Notes: a model not told the origin generated them from the sequence alone. Counted from the first letter of the stretch, positions 36,402 through 46,526 are shown. The stretch: 64,000 bases of DNA from Leptothermofonsia sp049200465 (GCF_049200465.1 NZ_CP120836.1:2976001-3040000); one strand, 5' to 3'. A program made the numbers and translations.

Positions 36402-38837
36402 CTAGTAAGGCCACTTCCAATTCAGAACATCGGGGCGATCGATCCCGTGTTCGTAGGCGTAGTTTGTGCAATCAATTTGCTCATCTCTAAGCATCTCTTT
36501 CACGTGGGCACCCGCCACCATCAGTTTAGGAACCCGATCAATGACATCGATCGCGATACTGAAGCGATCAATCTGGTTCCGGATTGCCAGATCGAGTGGG
36601 GTGTTAATGTTTCCCTTTTCCTTATAACCGCGCACATGGATGTTGTGGTGGTTGGTACGACGGTAGGTGAGTCGATGAATCAACCAGGGATAGCCGTGGA
36701 AGTTGAAGATGACTGGCTTATCAGGCGTAAAGAGACTATCAAAGTCGCGATCGCTTAACCCATGAGGATGTTCTGATTCAGGCTGTAATTTGAATAGATC
36801 AATCACATTGACAAAGCGAATCTTTAAATCGGGGAAATGCTCTCGCAACATCCAGTTTGCCGCCAGTGATTCCTTTGTAGGAATATCACCCGCTGTCGCC
36901 AGAACCACATCCGGCTCAACTCCCTGATCATTACTTGCCCACTCCCAGATATCGATCCCCTTAGTGCAGTTCTTAATTGCCGATTCCATGTTGTGATACT
37001 GCAAGTGCATCTGCTTGTCAGACACGATTACATTAATGTAATTCTTGCTACGTAAGCAGTGATTTGCCACTGACAGCAGAGTGTTGACATCTGGCGGCAT
37101 GTAAATGCGGACCACATCCGGACTTTTATTCAGCACCACGTCAATGAAGCCAGGATCTTGATGGGTAAATCCATTATGATCCTGTCGCCAAACTGTCGAA
37201 GTAATCAGCAGGTTAAGGGATGCAATCTCTTCTCGCCAGTGAATGTGATTGCAAATATCTAACCATTTAGCGTGCTGATTAAACATGGAATCAATCACAT
37301 GGGCAAATGCCTCATAGGTGGAGAAGAACCCATGCCGTCCAGTTAGTAAATAGCCTTCTAACCAGCCTTGCAGCGTATGCTCACTCAACATCTCCATAAC
37401 ACGACCATCAGGAGCAAGCTCACCACCATCTTCATCCTCTGGTAGGTATTCCGCGATCCAGAATTTTTTGCTGACTTCATAAACCGCACCCAACTTGTTC
37501 GATGTATTCTCGTCCGGCCCAAACACCCGGAAATTCGTCATGTTATTCTTCATCACATCCCGCAAGAACACACCCAGTGGTGCAGTGTTTCCAGCCTCAA
37601 TCACACCGGGTCGCTCAACCTGCACCCCATATTGCCGAAAATCAGGCATATTCAACTCATGCAGTAACAACCCGCCATTGGCATAGGGAGTTGAGCCGAG
37701 TCGCTTGTCACCAAGTGGTGCTATTTCTTTAATTTCAGGAAACAGAGTGCCATTAGCATCAAACAGCTCTTCTGGCCTGTAACTCCTCATCCATTCTTCC
37801 AACAGCTTTACATGCTCAGGATTGTTGTGCATGCCGCCCATTGGTACCTGGTGCGATCGCCAAAACCCTTCAACTTTGTGACCATCTACATAATCTGGCC
37901 CTGTCCACCCTTTAGGCGATCGCAGCACAATCATAGGCCAGATAGGTCGGGTCACAACACCGTTAGAACGAGCTTCCTGCTGAATGCTATGAATCTTGGC
38001 AATGCAATGATCCAGGGTTGCTGCCATCGCCTGATGCATCGACTCAGGATCAGAACCTTCAACAAAATAAGGCTCGTATCCATAGCCTTCGAACAATGCC
38101 TTTAACTCTCGATGGCTAATGCGAGAGAGAATAGTTGGATTGTTAATCTTGTAACCGTTCAGGTGCAGCACTGGCAGGACTGCACCATCCCGAACAGGGT
38201 TGATAAACTTGTTGGAGTGCCAGGAAGTTGCCAGAGGTCCTGTTTCCGCCTCTCCATCACCGGGCATAGACACCACAATTAAATTGGGATTATCAAAAGC
38301 AGCACCAAAGGCATGGGAAAGGCTATACCCCAGTTCACCACCCTCATGGATAGAACCTGGTGTTTCAGGAGTGCAGTGGCTACCAACTCCGCCAGGGAAA
38401 GAGAATTGCTTGAAGAACTGCTTCATTCCAGCTTCGTTCTCACAGCATTCAGAATAGAAACGGGAATAGCTGCCTTCGAGGTAGCAGGGACCCAGAAAGC
38501 CTGGTGCCCCATGCCCTGGTCCCACCATAAACAACATATCCTGGTCAAACTTTTTAATTACTCGATTTAGATGGGTGTAGAGGAAGCTGATCCCAGGACT
38601 GGAACCCCAGTGACCGAGCAGTCGCTGTTTAATGTGTTCAGGCTTAAGGGGTTCCTTAAGCAAGGGGTTGTCTCGTAAATAGATCATCCCAACTGCCAGA
38701 TAATTGCTGGCTCGCCAGAAAGCATGAAGCTTTCGCAACTCTTCCGCACTCAACGGTGCCCCTTCCACAGTTGATCGCGCCTGTCCATAGGCACTAATAG
38801 AGCTATCCTGTGTTGGCTTCGGTGGTGTTGCAACCAT
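36402..38837 (-). CDS. xfp: Phosphoketolase (xylulose-5-P/fructose-6-P)
   Basis: This 811-aa thiamine-diphosphate enzyme splits xylulose-5-P or fructose-6-P with Pi to give acetyl-phosphate plus glyceraldehyde-3-P or erythrose-4-P. Landmarks are GHWGSSPGISFLYTHLNR, MVGPGHGAPGFLGPCYLEGS, HCTPETPGSIHEGGELGY, the ThDP motif GDGEAETGPLATSWHSNKF, and the conserved C-terminal HPHGLSDRDFDSLF and YRRTNHHNIHVRGYKE. Length is normal for the family. No acetate kinase or phosphotransacetylase gene is adjacent. It is the first of seven co-directional genes running to pyk. Pi is a substrate here, as for GlgP, which fits the phosphate theme of the cluster. Confidence 0.96.
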   Translation of the reverse strand: MVATPPKPTQDSSISAYGQARSTVEGAPLSAEELRKLHAFWRASNYLAVGMIYLRDNPLLKEPLKPEHIKQRLLGHWGSSPGISFLYTHLNRVIKKFDQDMLFMVGPGHGAPGFLGPCYLEGSYSRFYSECCENEAGMKQFFKQFSFPGGVGSHCTPETPGSIHEGGELGYSLSHAFGAAFDNPNLIVVSMPGDGEAETGPLATSWHSNKFINPVRDGAVLPVLHLNGYKINNPTILSRISHRELKALFEGYGYEPYFVEGSDPESMHQAMAATLDHCIAKIHSIQQEARSNGVVTRPIWPMIVLRSPKGWTGPDYVDGHKVEGFWRSHQVPMGGMHNNPEHVKLLEEWMRSYRPEELFDANGTLFPEIKEIAPLGDKRLGSTPYANGGLLLHELNMPDFRQYGVQVERPGVIEAGNTAPLGVFLRDVMKNNMTNFRVFGPDENTSNKLGAVYEVSKKFWIAEYLPEDEDGGELAPDGRVMEMLSEHTLQGWLEGYLLTGRHGFFSTYEAFAHVIDSMFNQHAKWLDICNHIHWREEIASLNLLITSTVWRQDHNGFTHQDPGFIDVVLNKSPDVVRIYMPPDVNTLLSVANHCLRSKNYINVIVSDKQMHLQYHNMESAIKNCTKGIDIWEWASNDQGVEPDVVLATAGDIPTKESLAANWMLREHFPDLKIRFVNVIDLFKLQPESEHPHGLSDRDFDSLFTPDKPVIFNFHGYPWLIHRLTYRRTNHHNIHVRGYKEKGNINTPLDLAIRNQIDRFSIAIDVIDRVPKLMVAGAHVKEMLRDEQIDCTNYAYEHGIDRPDVLNWKWPY

Positions 38838-39128
38838 ACAACTGTCCTTGATTAGAAATGTCCTTGATTAGAAATTCCGGTTTCAGGCGAACTAAACACT
38901 CTTTTTGATCAGACTTTTATCAAAAAAACAACCGTTAGTGTAAGCTAAATTAAAGGTTGAATAATGAAAAGATTATTCAACTATCCGATCGAGAACAATA
39001 ACAAGCTTTTCTTAAGTGGAGTGTATCATTGACTCCAAATTCAATAAATTACAAAAAGATTAAATAGTCAAAGGATACCTCAGTGGCATTTGCTCCTTCT
39101 TATTGCGACAGGCTTATTCTGAAAAATG

Positions 39129-39226
39129 TATAGCGCTCCTATTTAGATTCCGAAAAAGAGTTCCCTTAGAACTCCTTCTCAGAAAGTCTCTTATTCTCAC
39201 AACTGATCTAGTCTAGGACTGCTATA
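39129..39226 (+). mobile_element. MITE-like repeat, family B
   Basis: Ends are tatagcgctcctatttagatt and gtctaggactgctata, as imperfect inverted repeats; the hairpin ttcccttagaactcc lies in the middle. About 98 bp and complete. Confidence 0.7.
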
Positions 39227-40266
39227 GACGCGATTGAATTGAGAATGATTTTCGAGATGGATGGGGTGAAACCTCCCACCTAGGAGCGCATCCCCTACCC
39301 CTTCTCCTACCTTAATTATGGCTATTTGCTTACATAAATCCGAGTGTTTAAATTTCCGAGTGTTTAAATTTAAGATGACCTAGCTGTCCTAACATCTTGG
39401 ACAGCATCTCTGAGTTTTCTCTGATTTTCTTTTTTCAGTGAGTTTCTTTTCTTTTTTTCAGTGAGTTTCCTTGATAGTTTTTCTGTTGTTAAGCAGGACA
39501 CCATTTCTAGCAGTAGTTAAGCCAGGTGCATCTTGAGAGAGCAAATCTGAACAGATTCACAGAAAAACTGCACAAAACCTACAAATAGCTACTTTCCAGC
39601 CGTACCCTCCACACTCCAATGTTCAAAACTTGCTTAATATTCAAAACTCGCTTATTTTAAATTACCGGAATAGCCTATCTCTAAAATATATGAAAGAAAT
39701 AAGAATCAAGAAAGACCAGATTAATTGAAAATTAGTAAAAGGTAAAGGAGGGCTTAAGCACTTAATGAAAGGTTTTTCGCAAAGGAAAGTTTTTGCAACT
39801 CTACCTTTTCATAAAGGACTTTTCATAAAGGATGCGGGACTGATATGATATATATTATTGCATTGATAGCAAAAATTGAATTAATGGCTTTGCGAAATAT
39901 GGAGTCTGTATTGCCTGCTTAATAGGCAGCAACTCACTTTCAAAAAAGAATTTATTTTAATGTTCATATATTTTAATTTTAAAGTTCATATATCTGACTT
40001 AATCCGGCAAGCATAGTCTGACAAAATCATGATTTAAGTTAAGTAGCTCCACTCAGTTATTTATAGGTTGAATTGAAATACAAAATCCGAGACTTGTATG
40101 GGTTAATTTTCGTTAACACATCCCAAGTGTTTTAGATTTAATCATGGTACTCAGCCTAATACTTAAGCTTTACTTAAGGCATAGTATTTGATTTACTTAA
40201 CGCATAGTGTTTGATTAAGTGTTACCTTTGGCTCGAAGCTGACAGGTCTACCCAAGCTCCTTGAAA

Positions 40267-40362
40267 TATAGCGTTCACAAATAGTCTGTGGACAAGGGGG
40301 AAAGCCCCTATGCGGTGGTTCCACCCCTATGCCCTATTCAAATTTCAAGAAGGATCTCTATA
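40267..40362 (+). mobile_element. MITE-like repeat, family C, abutting ppk
   Basis: 96 bp, complete. The left end is tatagcgttcacaaatagtc, the right end ttcaagaaggatctctata, with a ggtggttccacccc hairpin. It ends 26 bp before the ppk start codon, so it is part of the ppk leader or promoter. Confidence 0.75.
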
Positions 40363-40388
40363 GCAATTCCTAATTTCTAAGAAGTGCA

Positions 40389-42533
40389 ATGTCTAGAACA
40401 AAGAAAGTGGATAAATTTATTGATTTAAATCATCCTCGTTACTACCTCAACCGTGAACTGAGTTGGTTGGAATTTAACCGTCGAGTTTTGCAGGAGGCAA
40501 TTGATCCTCGTACCCCTCTTCTGGAGCGAGTTAAATTTGCAGCAATCTTTGGTTCTAACTTAGATGAGTTTTTCATGGTGCGGGTAGCCAGTTTACAGCG
40601 CCAGGTAGAAGCCCAGGTCGATGTTCTCACGCCAGATGGACGAACTCCACAACAGCAATTGAATGAGATTAGCCAGCGACTACGTCCAATGGTTGACCAG
40701 TTGCAGGAATTGCTTGAAACCGATTTGTGGCCTCAACTGATGGCTGAAGGGGTACACGTCTTAAAATATAGCGAACTGGATCAAAGCCAGCGTCGTTATT
40801 TGCAGCAATATTTTGAGAAGCAAGTATTTCCAATTCTAATTCCGTTGGCTGTTAACCCGACTCACCCCTTCCCCGTGATGTCAAATCTAAGTTTGAATTT
40901 AGCCGTTGTGCTAAAGGATGCGGAAACAGGTGAGGAGAGTTTTGCCAGAGTTAAAGTGCCAGATAGCCTTCCCCGTTTTATACCATTGCCGCCAGAGGTT
41001 TATCCTCGCAGCGATCGCCCTGTTGTTTGGGCGGGTGTTTCTTTGGAGCAAATCATTGCTGACAACCTGGATATGCTGTTTCCGGGTATGACCATTTTGG
41101 AACACCATCTTTTCCGGGTCACTCGCGATGCCGATCTGGCTGTGCAGGAAGAAGCCGCAGATGATCTGGCAGAAGCGATCGCCCAGGAATTAAGCCGTCG
41201 CCGTTTTGCTGGTTCGGTGGTGCGATTCCAATTTGCCCCAACTATGTCCGAGTTTGTCAAGCAAACCCTGATTAAAGGCATGAATGTAGACCCCAACGAC
41301 CTCTATGTCACTCAGGGCTGGCTGGGAATGCGGGATTTAATGTATTTCATGTCGTTGCCGTTACCCCACTTGAAAGATAAACCGTGGAACCCTGTTATTC
41401 CTCAGCGCTTACGCCACATGCATCAAGAATTAGCAACCGACGGAGACACGGGCGGAGATATTTTCCATATCATTCGTCAGGGTGATTTACTGGTGCATCA
41501 TCCCTATGAGTCATTCACTGCATCGGTTGAACATTTCATCACCCATGCAGCACAGGATTCGGCCGTACAGGCGATTAAGATAACGCTTTATCGGACTTCT
41601 AGTGACTCCCCTATCATCAACGCGCTGATTACTGCTGCTCAAAACGGTAAGCAGGTGGTTGCTTTGGTGGAAATTAAAGCCCGGTTTGATGAAGCCAGCA
41701 ATATTAGTTGGGCACGGGCATTAGAAGATGCCGGAGTGCATGTTGTTTATGGAGTAATGGGACTGAAAACCCACACCAAAGTGTTGCTGGTCGTGCGGAA
41801 GGAAGGTGAGGATATGCGTCGCTACATGCATATTGGAACCGGCAATTACAATGCTAAGACTGCCAAAATCTACACAGACTTGGGTTTGTTTAGTTGCCAG
41901 GAAGATTTGGGGGCAGACCTGACGGATTTGTTTAACTACTTAACAGGTTTCTCCAAACAAAAATCGTTTCGCAAATTGCTGGTAGCTCCCGTAACGTTGC
42001 GCGATCGTATGGTTGCCCTGATTCAGCGTGAGATTGACCACTGCGAAGACGGTAATCCTGGACGCATCATCGCTAAGATGAATGCTCTAATTGACCCTGG
42101 CATTATTAGAACTTTGTATGAGGCATCTCAGGCGGGAGTGCAGATTGATCTGATCGTGCGTGGGATGTGTTGTTTGCGTCCCGGTGTTCCAGACGTTAGC
42201 GAAAACATTCGGGTTATTAGCATCGTAGGTCGCTATCTGGAACACTCTCGCATTTTCCATTTCCATAACAATGGCAGGGAAGAGGTCTACATTGGTAGTG
42301 CTGACTGGATGCAACGAAACCTTGACCGCCGGGTTGAAGCTGTTACCCCGGTTGAGAATCCCGACTGCGCTAAAGAATTAAAGGAAATCCTGGGTATTTT
42401 GTTGAAAGATAATCGTCAGGCATGGGAACTACAATCGGACGGTTCTTATATCCAGCGGCACCCAACTGGTGATGAGCCGGAATATAGTGCTCAAAACGTT
42501 TTAATGGAACGAAGCCTAAACTCCAGTTTGTAA
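40389..42533 (+). CDS. ppk1: Polyphosphate kinase 1
   Basis: This 714-aa enzyme polymerises the ATP gamma-phosphate into polyphosphate, reversibly. The N-terminal domain has YYLNRELSWLEFNRRVL and GSNLDEFFMVRVA. The catalytic core has the autophosphorylated-His motif MHIGTGNYNAKTAKIYTD and the second His region GRYLEHSRIFHFHN, with YIGSADWMQRNLDRRVE. Length is standard. ATG 40389 is preceded by a weak aagaag site. A family C repeat sits just upstream. Its neighbour on the other side, across the gap, is phosphoketolase; ppx lies 22 kb away. PolyP synthesis fits the phosphate-handling context. Confidence 0.97.
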   Translation: MSRTKKVDKFIDLNHPRYYLNRELSWLEFNRRVLQEAIDPRTPLLERVKFAAIFGSNLDEFFMVRVASLQRQVEAQVDVLTPDGRTPQQQLNEISQRLRPMVDQLQELLETDLWPQLMAEGVHVLKYSELDQSQRRYLQQYFEKQVFPILIPLAVNPTHPFPVMSNLSLNLAVVLKDAETGEESFARVKVPDSLPRFIPLPPEVYPRSDRPVVWAGVSLEQIIADNLDMLFPGMTILEHHLFRVTRDADLAVQEEAADDLAEAIAQELSRRRFAGSVVRFQFAPTMSEFVKQTLIKGMNVDPNDLYVTQGWLGMRDLMYFMSLPLPHLKDKPWNPVIPQRLRHMHQELATDGDTGGDIFHIIRQGDLLVHHPYESFTASVEHFITHAAQDSAVQAIKITLYRTSSDSPIINALITAAQNGKQVVALVEIKARFDEASNISWARALEDAGVHVVYGVMGLKTHTKVLLVVRKEGEDMRRYMHIGTGNYNAKTAKIYTDLGLFSCQEDLGADLTDLFNYLTGFSKQKSFRKLLVAPVTLRDRMVALIQREIDHCEDGNPGRIIAKMNALIDPGIIRTLYEASQAGVQIDLIVRGMCCLRPGVPDVSENIRVISIVGRYLEHSRIFHFHNNGREEVYIGSADWMQRNLDRRVEAVTPVENPDCAKELKEILGILLKDNRQAWELQSDGSYIQRHPTGDEPEYSAQNVLMERSLNSSL

Positions 42534-42663
42534 AGAGGATCTGCCTTCGGAAGCATCCATTCTCCAACATAAGGTGCTTGATGCTACCGCGGTACTGGCA
42601 AGTATGGTTGTCACACGGATAACAGAGCGAGGGCCGATAGCCCTTTCCCACCCCATTACTTTT

Positions 42664-43974
42664 TCACCGACTTTCCTTTTCCGCCAGCATTAACTCGGCT
42701 TCAACCTCATGAGGATAAATCAGCCAGGTTCTCTGATAGGGATTGGTTAGGGTACGCACCAGGGAAGACAGATTGCTAATTTCTTCTAAGCCCGTATTTG
42801 TTTGCAACTTGATTCCTTTTTGATAAAGGGTGTAGCCCCGACTGAAAGAGATTCGCAAACCAGTGTAATAGGGTGCATCAAATCCAGCAGCAGCAAGCCA
42901 ATAATGGGTTTTTTGCAGCAAAATAGTTTGCTCTTTTTCAGCCAGGTGAGTCACATCCACAGCTTTTAACAGGTCACGATCAATGAAACGGCGACAAAGA
43001 TCGGCGAGAACAGGGTCAGAACTGTTTTGCCAGCGCTGTATGTGGTAGATGAACACCCCATCATCGGCGGCAAGATAACGATTAAGGGAGAGGGGAGTTT
43101 CCGCTGATGGGCCAAAATTCCATGAAGTTGTTTCGCGAATACCACCCGCTGCTACAGTGAGCCAGGCGGTTACGGTGTTATCAGCTTCCAGTTGACCCAT
43201 CTGGAGCAACTGGCGAGCGCGCTCCATCGCCTTCTCCAAAATCCAGGAAGCGGCAATGTTTTTGGGATGGTTGTAGACCTGGGCATACATGAAATAGCGG
43301 ACGATCAGGTAATGTTCAATTGCCGCCATGCCTTTGAGGGCAACTACTAACTGCTGGCTCACCGGGTCGTAGCGCAATGCCATCAAAATCCGATCCAGGT
43401 CAATCTTGCCGTAGGAAGCTCCGGTAAAGTAGCTGTCGCGCATCAAGTAGTCTAGCCGATCGCAGTCAAGCTGGCTGGAAACCAGTTGCCAGACGAGTGG
43501 AATAGGATGCTTTTTCAAATACACCTGAATGATTTGCTCTGGCAAGTCTGGCTGAAAGGAATCCAGAGCTTCCCGGATGGGGGCGTGCTCTTGCAGGATA
43601 CGGCGAGTCCAGTATTCGTGGTTGTTGCCAAAAATTTCTTCTCCCGTATGGCTGAAGGGTCCGTGCCCCAGATCGTGCAGCAAAGCAGCACAGAGTACTA
43701 CCGGACGGTAAGGACAAAGTTGGGGATAGCTAGCGGCGATTCGATCAAAGGCACGACGAGCAATCGCCATCACTCCCAGAGAATGGGTAAAGCGAGAGCT
43801 TTCAGCACCGTGGAAGGTCAGACTAGCAGGCCCCAATTGTCGGATCCGGCGTAGCCTTTGAAAGGCAGGCGTGTCAATTAGCCGAATTAACAGAGCTTCT
43901 GTGGGATCTCCGTTACTGAGGGCGATCGCACCGTGCAGCGGGTCGTGATAAATTCGCTCAGTGTTAGGGAGCAC
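42664..43974 (-). CDS. HD-domain phosphohydrolase (dGTPase-like)
   Basis: This 436-aa cytoplasmic protein begins MLPNTERIYHDPLHGAIAL, typical of the SAMHD1/YdhJ-like HD group. Metal-binding motifs are present: FQRLRRIRQLG, SSRFTHSLGVM (first His), CAALLHDLGHGPFSHTGE (His-Asp), and LDCDRLDYLMRDSYFTG (final Asp). These enzymes hydrolyse nucleotides such as dNTPs; the actual substrate is unknown. It overlaps the 3' end of ctpA by 11 bp, so the two genes are co-transcribed. It converges on ppk. Confidence 0.88.
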   Translation of the reverse strand: MLPNTERIYHDPLHGAIALSNGDPTEALLIRLIDTPAFQRLRRIRQLGPASLTFHGAESSRFTHSLGVMAIARRAFDRIAASYPQLCPYRPVVLCAALLHDLGHGPFSHTGEEIFGNNHEYWTRRILQEHAPIREALDSFQPDLPEQIIQVYLKKHPIPLVWQLVSSQLDCDRLDYLMRDSYFTGASYGKIDLDRILMALRYDPVSQQLVVALKGMAAIEHYLIVRYFMYAQVYNHPKNIAASWILEKAMERARQLLQMGQLEADNTVTAWLTVAAGGIRETTSWNFGPSAETPLSLNRYLAADDGVFIYHIQRWQNSSDPVLADLCRRFIDRDLLKAVDVTHLAEKEQTILLQKTHYWLAAAGFDAPYYTGLRISFSRGYTLYQKGIKLQTNTGLEEISNLSSLVRTLTNPYQRTWLIYPHEVEAELMLAEKESR

Positions 43975-45223
43975 CGGCAGCCACCATTGAGTCTGTAGTT
44001 AAAAGTTCCACGGCTGTTGCATATTGTCGATCAGCCTGAGTGCCCACCTCGTCACTTCGAATGGAATCGAGGGGAATGGTTACATCAGGGTTAATTCCCA
44101 GCTTATTGATATCTGTATGATTAGGGGTTTCATACTTCGCGACGGTCACAGCCAACCCAGAGCCATCTGATAGGTCAAATAAGGACTGAATCAAGCCCTT
44201 ACCAAAGGTCCTCTCACCAACAAGAGTGGCGCGTTTGTTATCTTTCAGCGCCCCTGCCAGAATTTCACTGGCACTGGCAGTCCCCTGATTCACCAATACG
44301 ATCAGTGGATCGGAGGTTAGAGCCTGCCCCATGGCTTCAAAGCTACCAATGACTCCCTGACGGTTAACAGTGTAGACAATGGTGCCCTGGTCTAACCAAA
44401 AGCGAGCGATGTCAATTCCTGCCTGCAACAATCCCCCTGGATTGCTGCGCAAATCTAGAATGTAAGCTTCCGCCCCCTGCTCTTCCAGGCGGCTAATGGC
44501 ATGGGCCACTTCAGTGGTTGCATTGGCATTGAACTGGCTTAGGCGGATATAGCCAATCTTCACAGGTTCTCCACTACCAGGTTTATTGACGGTTCGCAAA
44601 TCGGCAATAACTGGGTTGAGCGCAATGCGATCGCGCACCACTAAAAAGTCCGAAGGTGCTCTGCCTTCACGCTCCACCGTGAGGATTACCCGACTGCCAA
44701 CTGGTCCTCGCATTCGGTCAGCCGCTTCATCAAGGGACAGCCCTTCAGTGGAAACACCATCGATTTTCGAGATGGTGTCTGCTGGTTGAATGCCTGCTTT
44801 GTCTGCGGGAGAGCCAGCGATCGGGGCGATCACTCGCAGCTTACCCTTTTCTCCATCCAGAGCAATTTGCAAGCCAACCCCTGTCAGTTCTCCAGAAGTA
44901 CTTGTCTGCAAGGTCCGGTACTGATCAGGCTTGAGCAGGCGGGTAAAGGGGTCATCCAGGCTGGTAAGCATCTGCTGAATGACCTCATAGGTTTGTTCTC
45001 GATTCTCCAACGGTTTCTTCAGGAGTTTCTCGCGTACCAGCCACCAGTTCTGATGGTTGAACGTGTCATCAATATAGGCGCGGTCTACCACCCGCCAAAC
45101 TTCTGATAAAAACTTTTGTTCATCGGTCAAAGCTAGAGCTGGGGATGCAAGTGTTCCCAGCCCAACCACAATCCAGACCAGCAAAATAATCAGTCGCTTA
45201 ATCGAGGGGATCTGTTTTCTCAT
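43964..45223 (-). CDS. ctpA: Carboxyl-terminal processing protease (S41)
   Basis: This 419-aa protein has a signal peptide (LIILLVWIVVGLGTLASPALA), placing it in the lumen or periplasm. A PDZ domain (about residues 100-185, GVGLQIALDGEKGKLRV and SPADKAGIQPADTI) precedes the S41 catalytic domain. The latter has YIRLSQFNANA, LDLRSNPGG, the Ser in NQGTASASEILAGAL and the Lys in ERTFGKGLIQ. In cyanobacteria CtpA matures the D1 protein of photosystem II; paralogues (CtpB, CtpC) exist, so the exact member is a best guess. It is divergent from petBD, which lie 1.3 kb away, as in other cyanobacteria, but a decayed gene separates them here. Confidence 0.88.
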   Translation of the reverse strand: MRKQIPSIKRLIILLVWIVVGLGTLASPALALTDEQKFLSEVWRVVDRAYIDDTFNHQNWWLVREKLLKKPLENREQTYEVIQQMLTSLDDPFTRLLKPDQYRTLQTSTSGELTGVGLQIALDGEKGKLRVIAPIAGSPADKAGIQPADTISKIDGVSTEGLSLDEAADRMRGPVGSRVILTVEREGRAPSDFLVVRDRIALNPVIADLRTVNKPGSGEPVKIGYIRLSQFNANATTEVAHAISRLEEQGAEAYILDLRSNPGGLLQAGIDIARFWLDQGTIVYTVNRQGVIGSFEAMGQALTSDPLIVLVNQGTASASEILAGALKDNKRATLVGERTFGKGLIQSLFDLSDGSGLAVTVAKYETPNHTDINKLGINPDVTIPLDSIRSDEVGTQADRQYATAVELLTTDSMVAAGAP

Positions 45224-45316
45224 AGAAACTAATCTTAACGTTAGTCAATCAGTCCATGCCAGTAGGAGTAAGTCAACCGTCAGAACTTCATCCCTCCCAA
45301 GTATTCTATTTTGAAC

Positions 45317-46235
45317 ATGACGCAAATTCCGTTTGATCAATTGGCAAAGCAGTATCTGGAAGGATTCCTGGAGCCTCTTGGGGTTGTCCAGCAAAATTTA
45401 GAAGTCTTAGGAGAATCTGTTTGTCGATGTTTGGTTTACTCCAGCAGTCTCTCCGGCTGAACCCGCAGATAATTTTGGGCTACTCAGTCGAATTGCCAAA
45501 ACCCCATGTTTACTTGAACCATTCCGTCATCCACCCAGTCGCCAGGAAATCAGGAGCTGTTTGCTTAAGTTGCTGTGGATTCAGGAAGATACTCGTCGTA
45601 GGGCTAAACAAGAGGGGGGCTCTACTGGACAGTGACTTACAAAGGTTATGGATTCTGGCAGCAACAATTACTAGACCTGTCATTGCTGAAGTTGGTAGAT
45701 ACTAGACCTGTCATTACTAGAGTTGGTAGACAGGTGCGTTCCGACTGGTTACCAGGTGTTTATTTTCTGCTAGAGATTCTCAAGACGGCGATCGTCGCTA
45801 TTCAGGAATTGCCAGTTATAGAAGAAACTCTCTGGCTAAGGATCTTAGGTCGGGATGAAACCCAAAAGCAAGCCATCACAGAGATTCTGTCCTTACCCTC
45901 TAATGATCCACGCCGCTCCAGGATCTTAGAATTATTAGTGAGTTGGCGCATCATGCTAGAACTTGGTAGCTCAATGGAAAATGAGGAGCGTGAACTAATG
46001 ACTGCTTTATCACAGGCTTACCTGGAATGGAAAGACAAAGACTAGACAGGAAGCAAGACAGGAAGGGATTCAGCAGGGTGCTGAAGTAGAAACCTAATCG
46101 CTCGTTCTGCGCCTGCTGACTCGTCGGTTTGGCTCGGTTCCTGATTCTGCGCGACGCGAATCAACCAATTGTCCTTTGCTTAACTGGAAACCCTGGGTGA
46201 AGCACTACTTGACTTTGCCAGCCTGTCTGATTTAT
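45317..46235 (+). pseudogene. Broken Rpn-type nuclease / DUF4351 gene
   Basis: Starting at ATG 45317 (MTQIPFDQLAKQYLEGFLEP), the coding sequence changes frame near 45418 (then FVDVWFTPAVSPAEP and LFEPFRHPPSRQEIRSCLLK), and again before 45640. It continues with SDWLPGVYFLLEILKTA and LSLPSNDPRRSRILELL to a stop at 46045. Beyond that, ARSLLRLLTRRFGS-like DUF4351 sequence follows in another frame. The pieces make one member of a multi-copy cyanobacterial family of transposase-like (Rpn/PD-(D/E)XK) proteins. A 31-bp tandem duplication at 45670-45731 is one of the disruptions, since 31 is not a multiple of three. It is not functional. Confidence 0.75.
45670..45731. repeat. 31-bp tandem duplication
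   Basis: Two adjacent copies of a unit starting actagacctgtcatt, with a few differences at the end. It shifts the reading frame of the surrounding Rpn-type gene. Confidence 0.8.
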
Positions 46236-46526
46236 GAGGTGTGATTGGTGGAACAGAAGTAGTAGACAATCAAGTGACCATTTGGATTGCAAGTGACCGT
46301 TTGGATTGGGATGGATGCCCCAATATAAATTGGGGGTTTGTTCAAAAAACTTTGTCTTAGCTTAAGGATTGTTCTGGCTTGTTATCTTCTTCCAAAATCC
46401 CCGGAAAAAACTAGCAATGGCGAAGGGTACCGCTTTCTTGACAATCCGATTCAATGTGAAAAACGCGCAGGGACTGTGTTACATTCTTTATGAACAGCAA
46501 TACATAACTTAGGAATTTCTCCCTTC

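Larger units (their letters stand above)
38838..40388. other. 1.55-kb gene-free divergent region between xfp and ppk
   Basis: No open frame of note lies here, on either strand. It is AT rich. It contains a family B repeat (39129-39226), a degraded family A-like block (about 39227-39320), a family C repeat (40267-40362) and many short duplications: a 16-bp pair near 38846-38878, a 16-bp pair at about 39346-39371, a cttttcataaagga pair near 39808-39835, and a 23-bp pair at about 40172-40217. It probably once held a gene that is now eroded. The ppk and xfp promoters must lie here. Confidence 0.55.
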
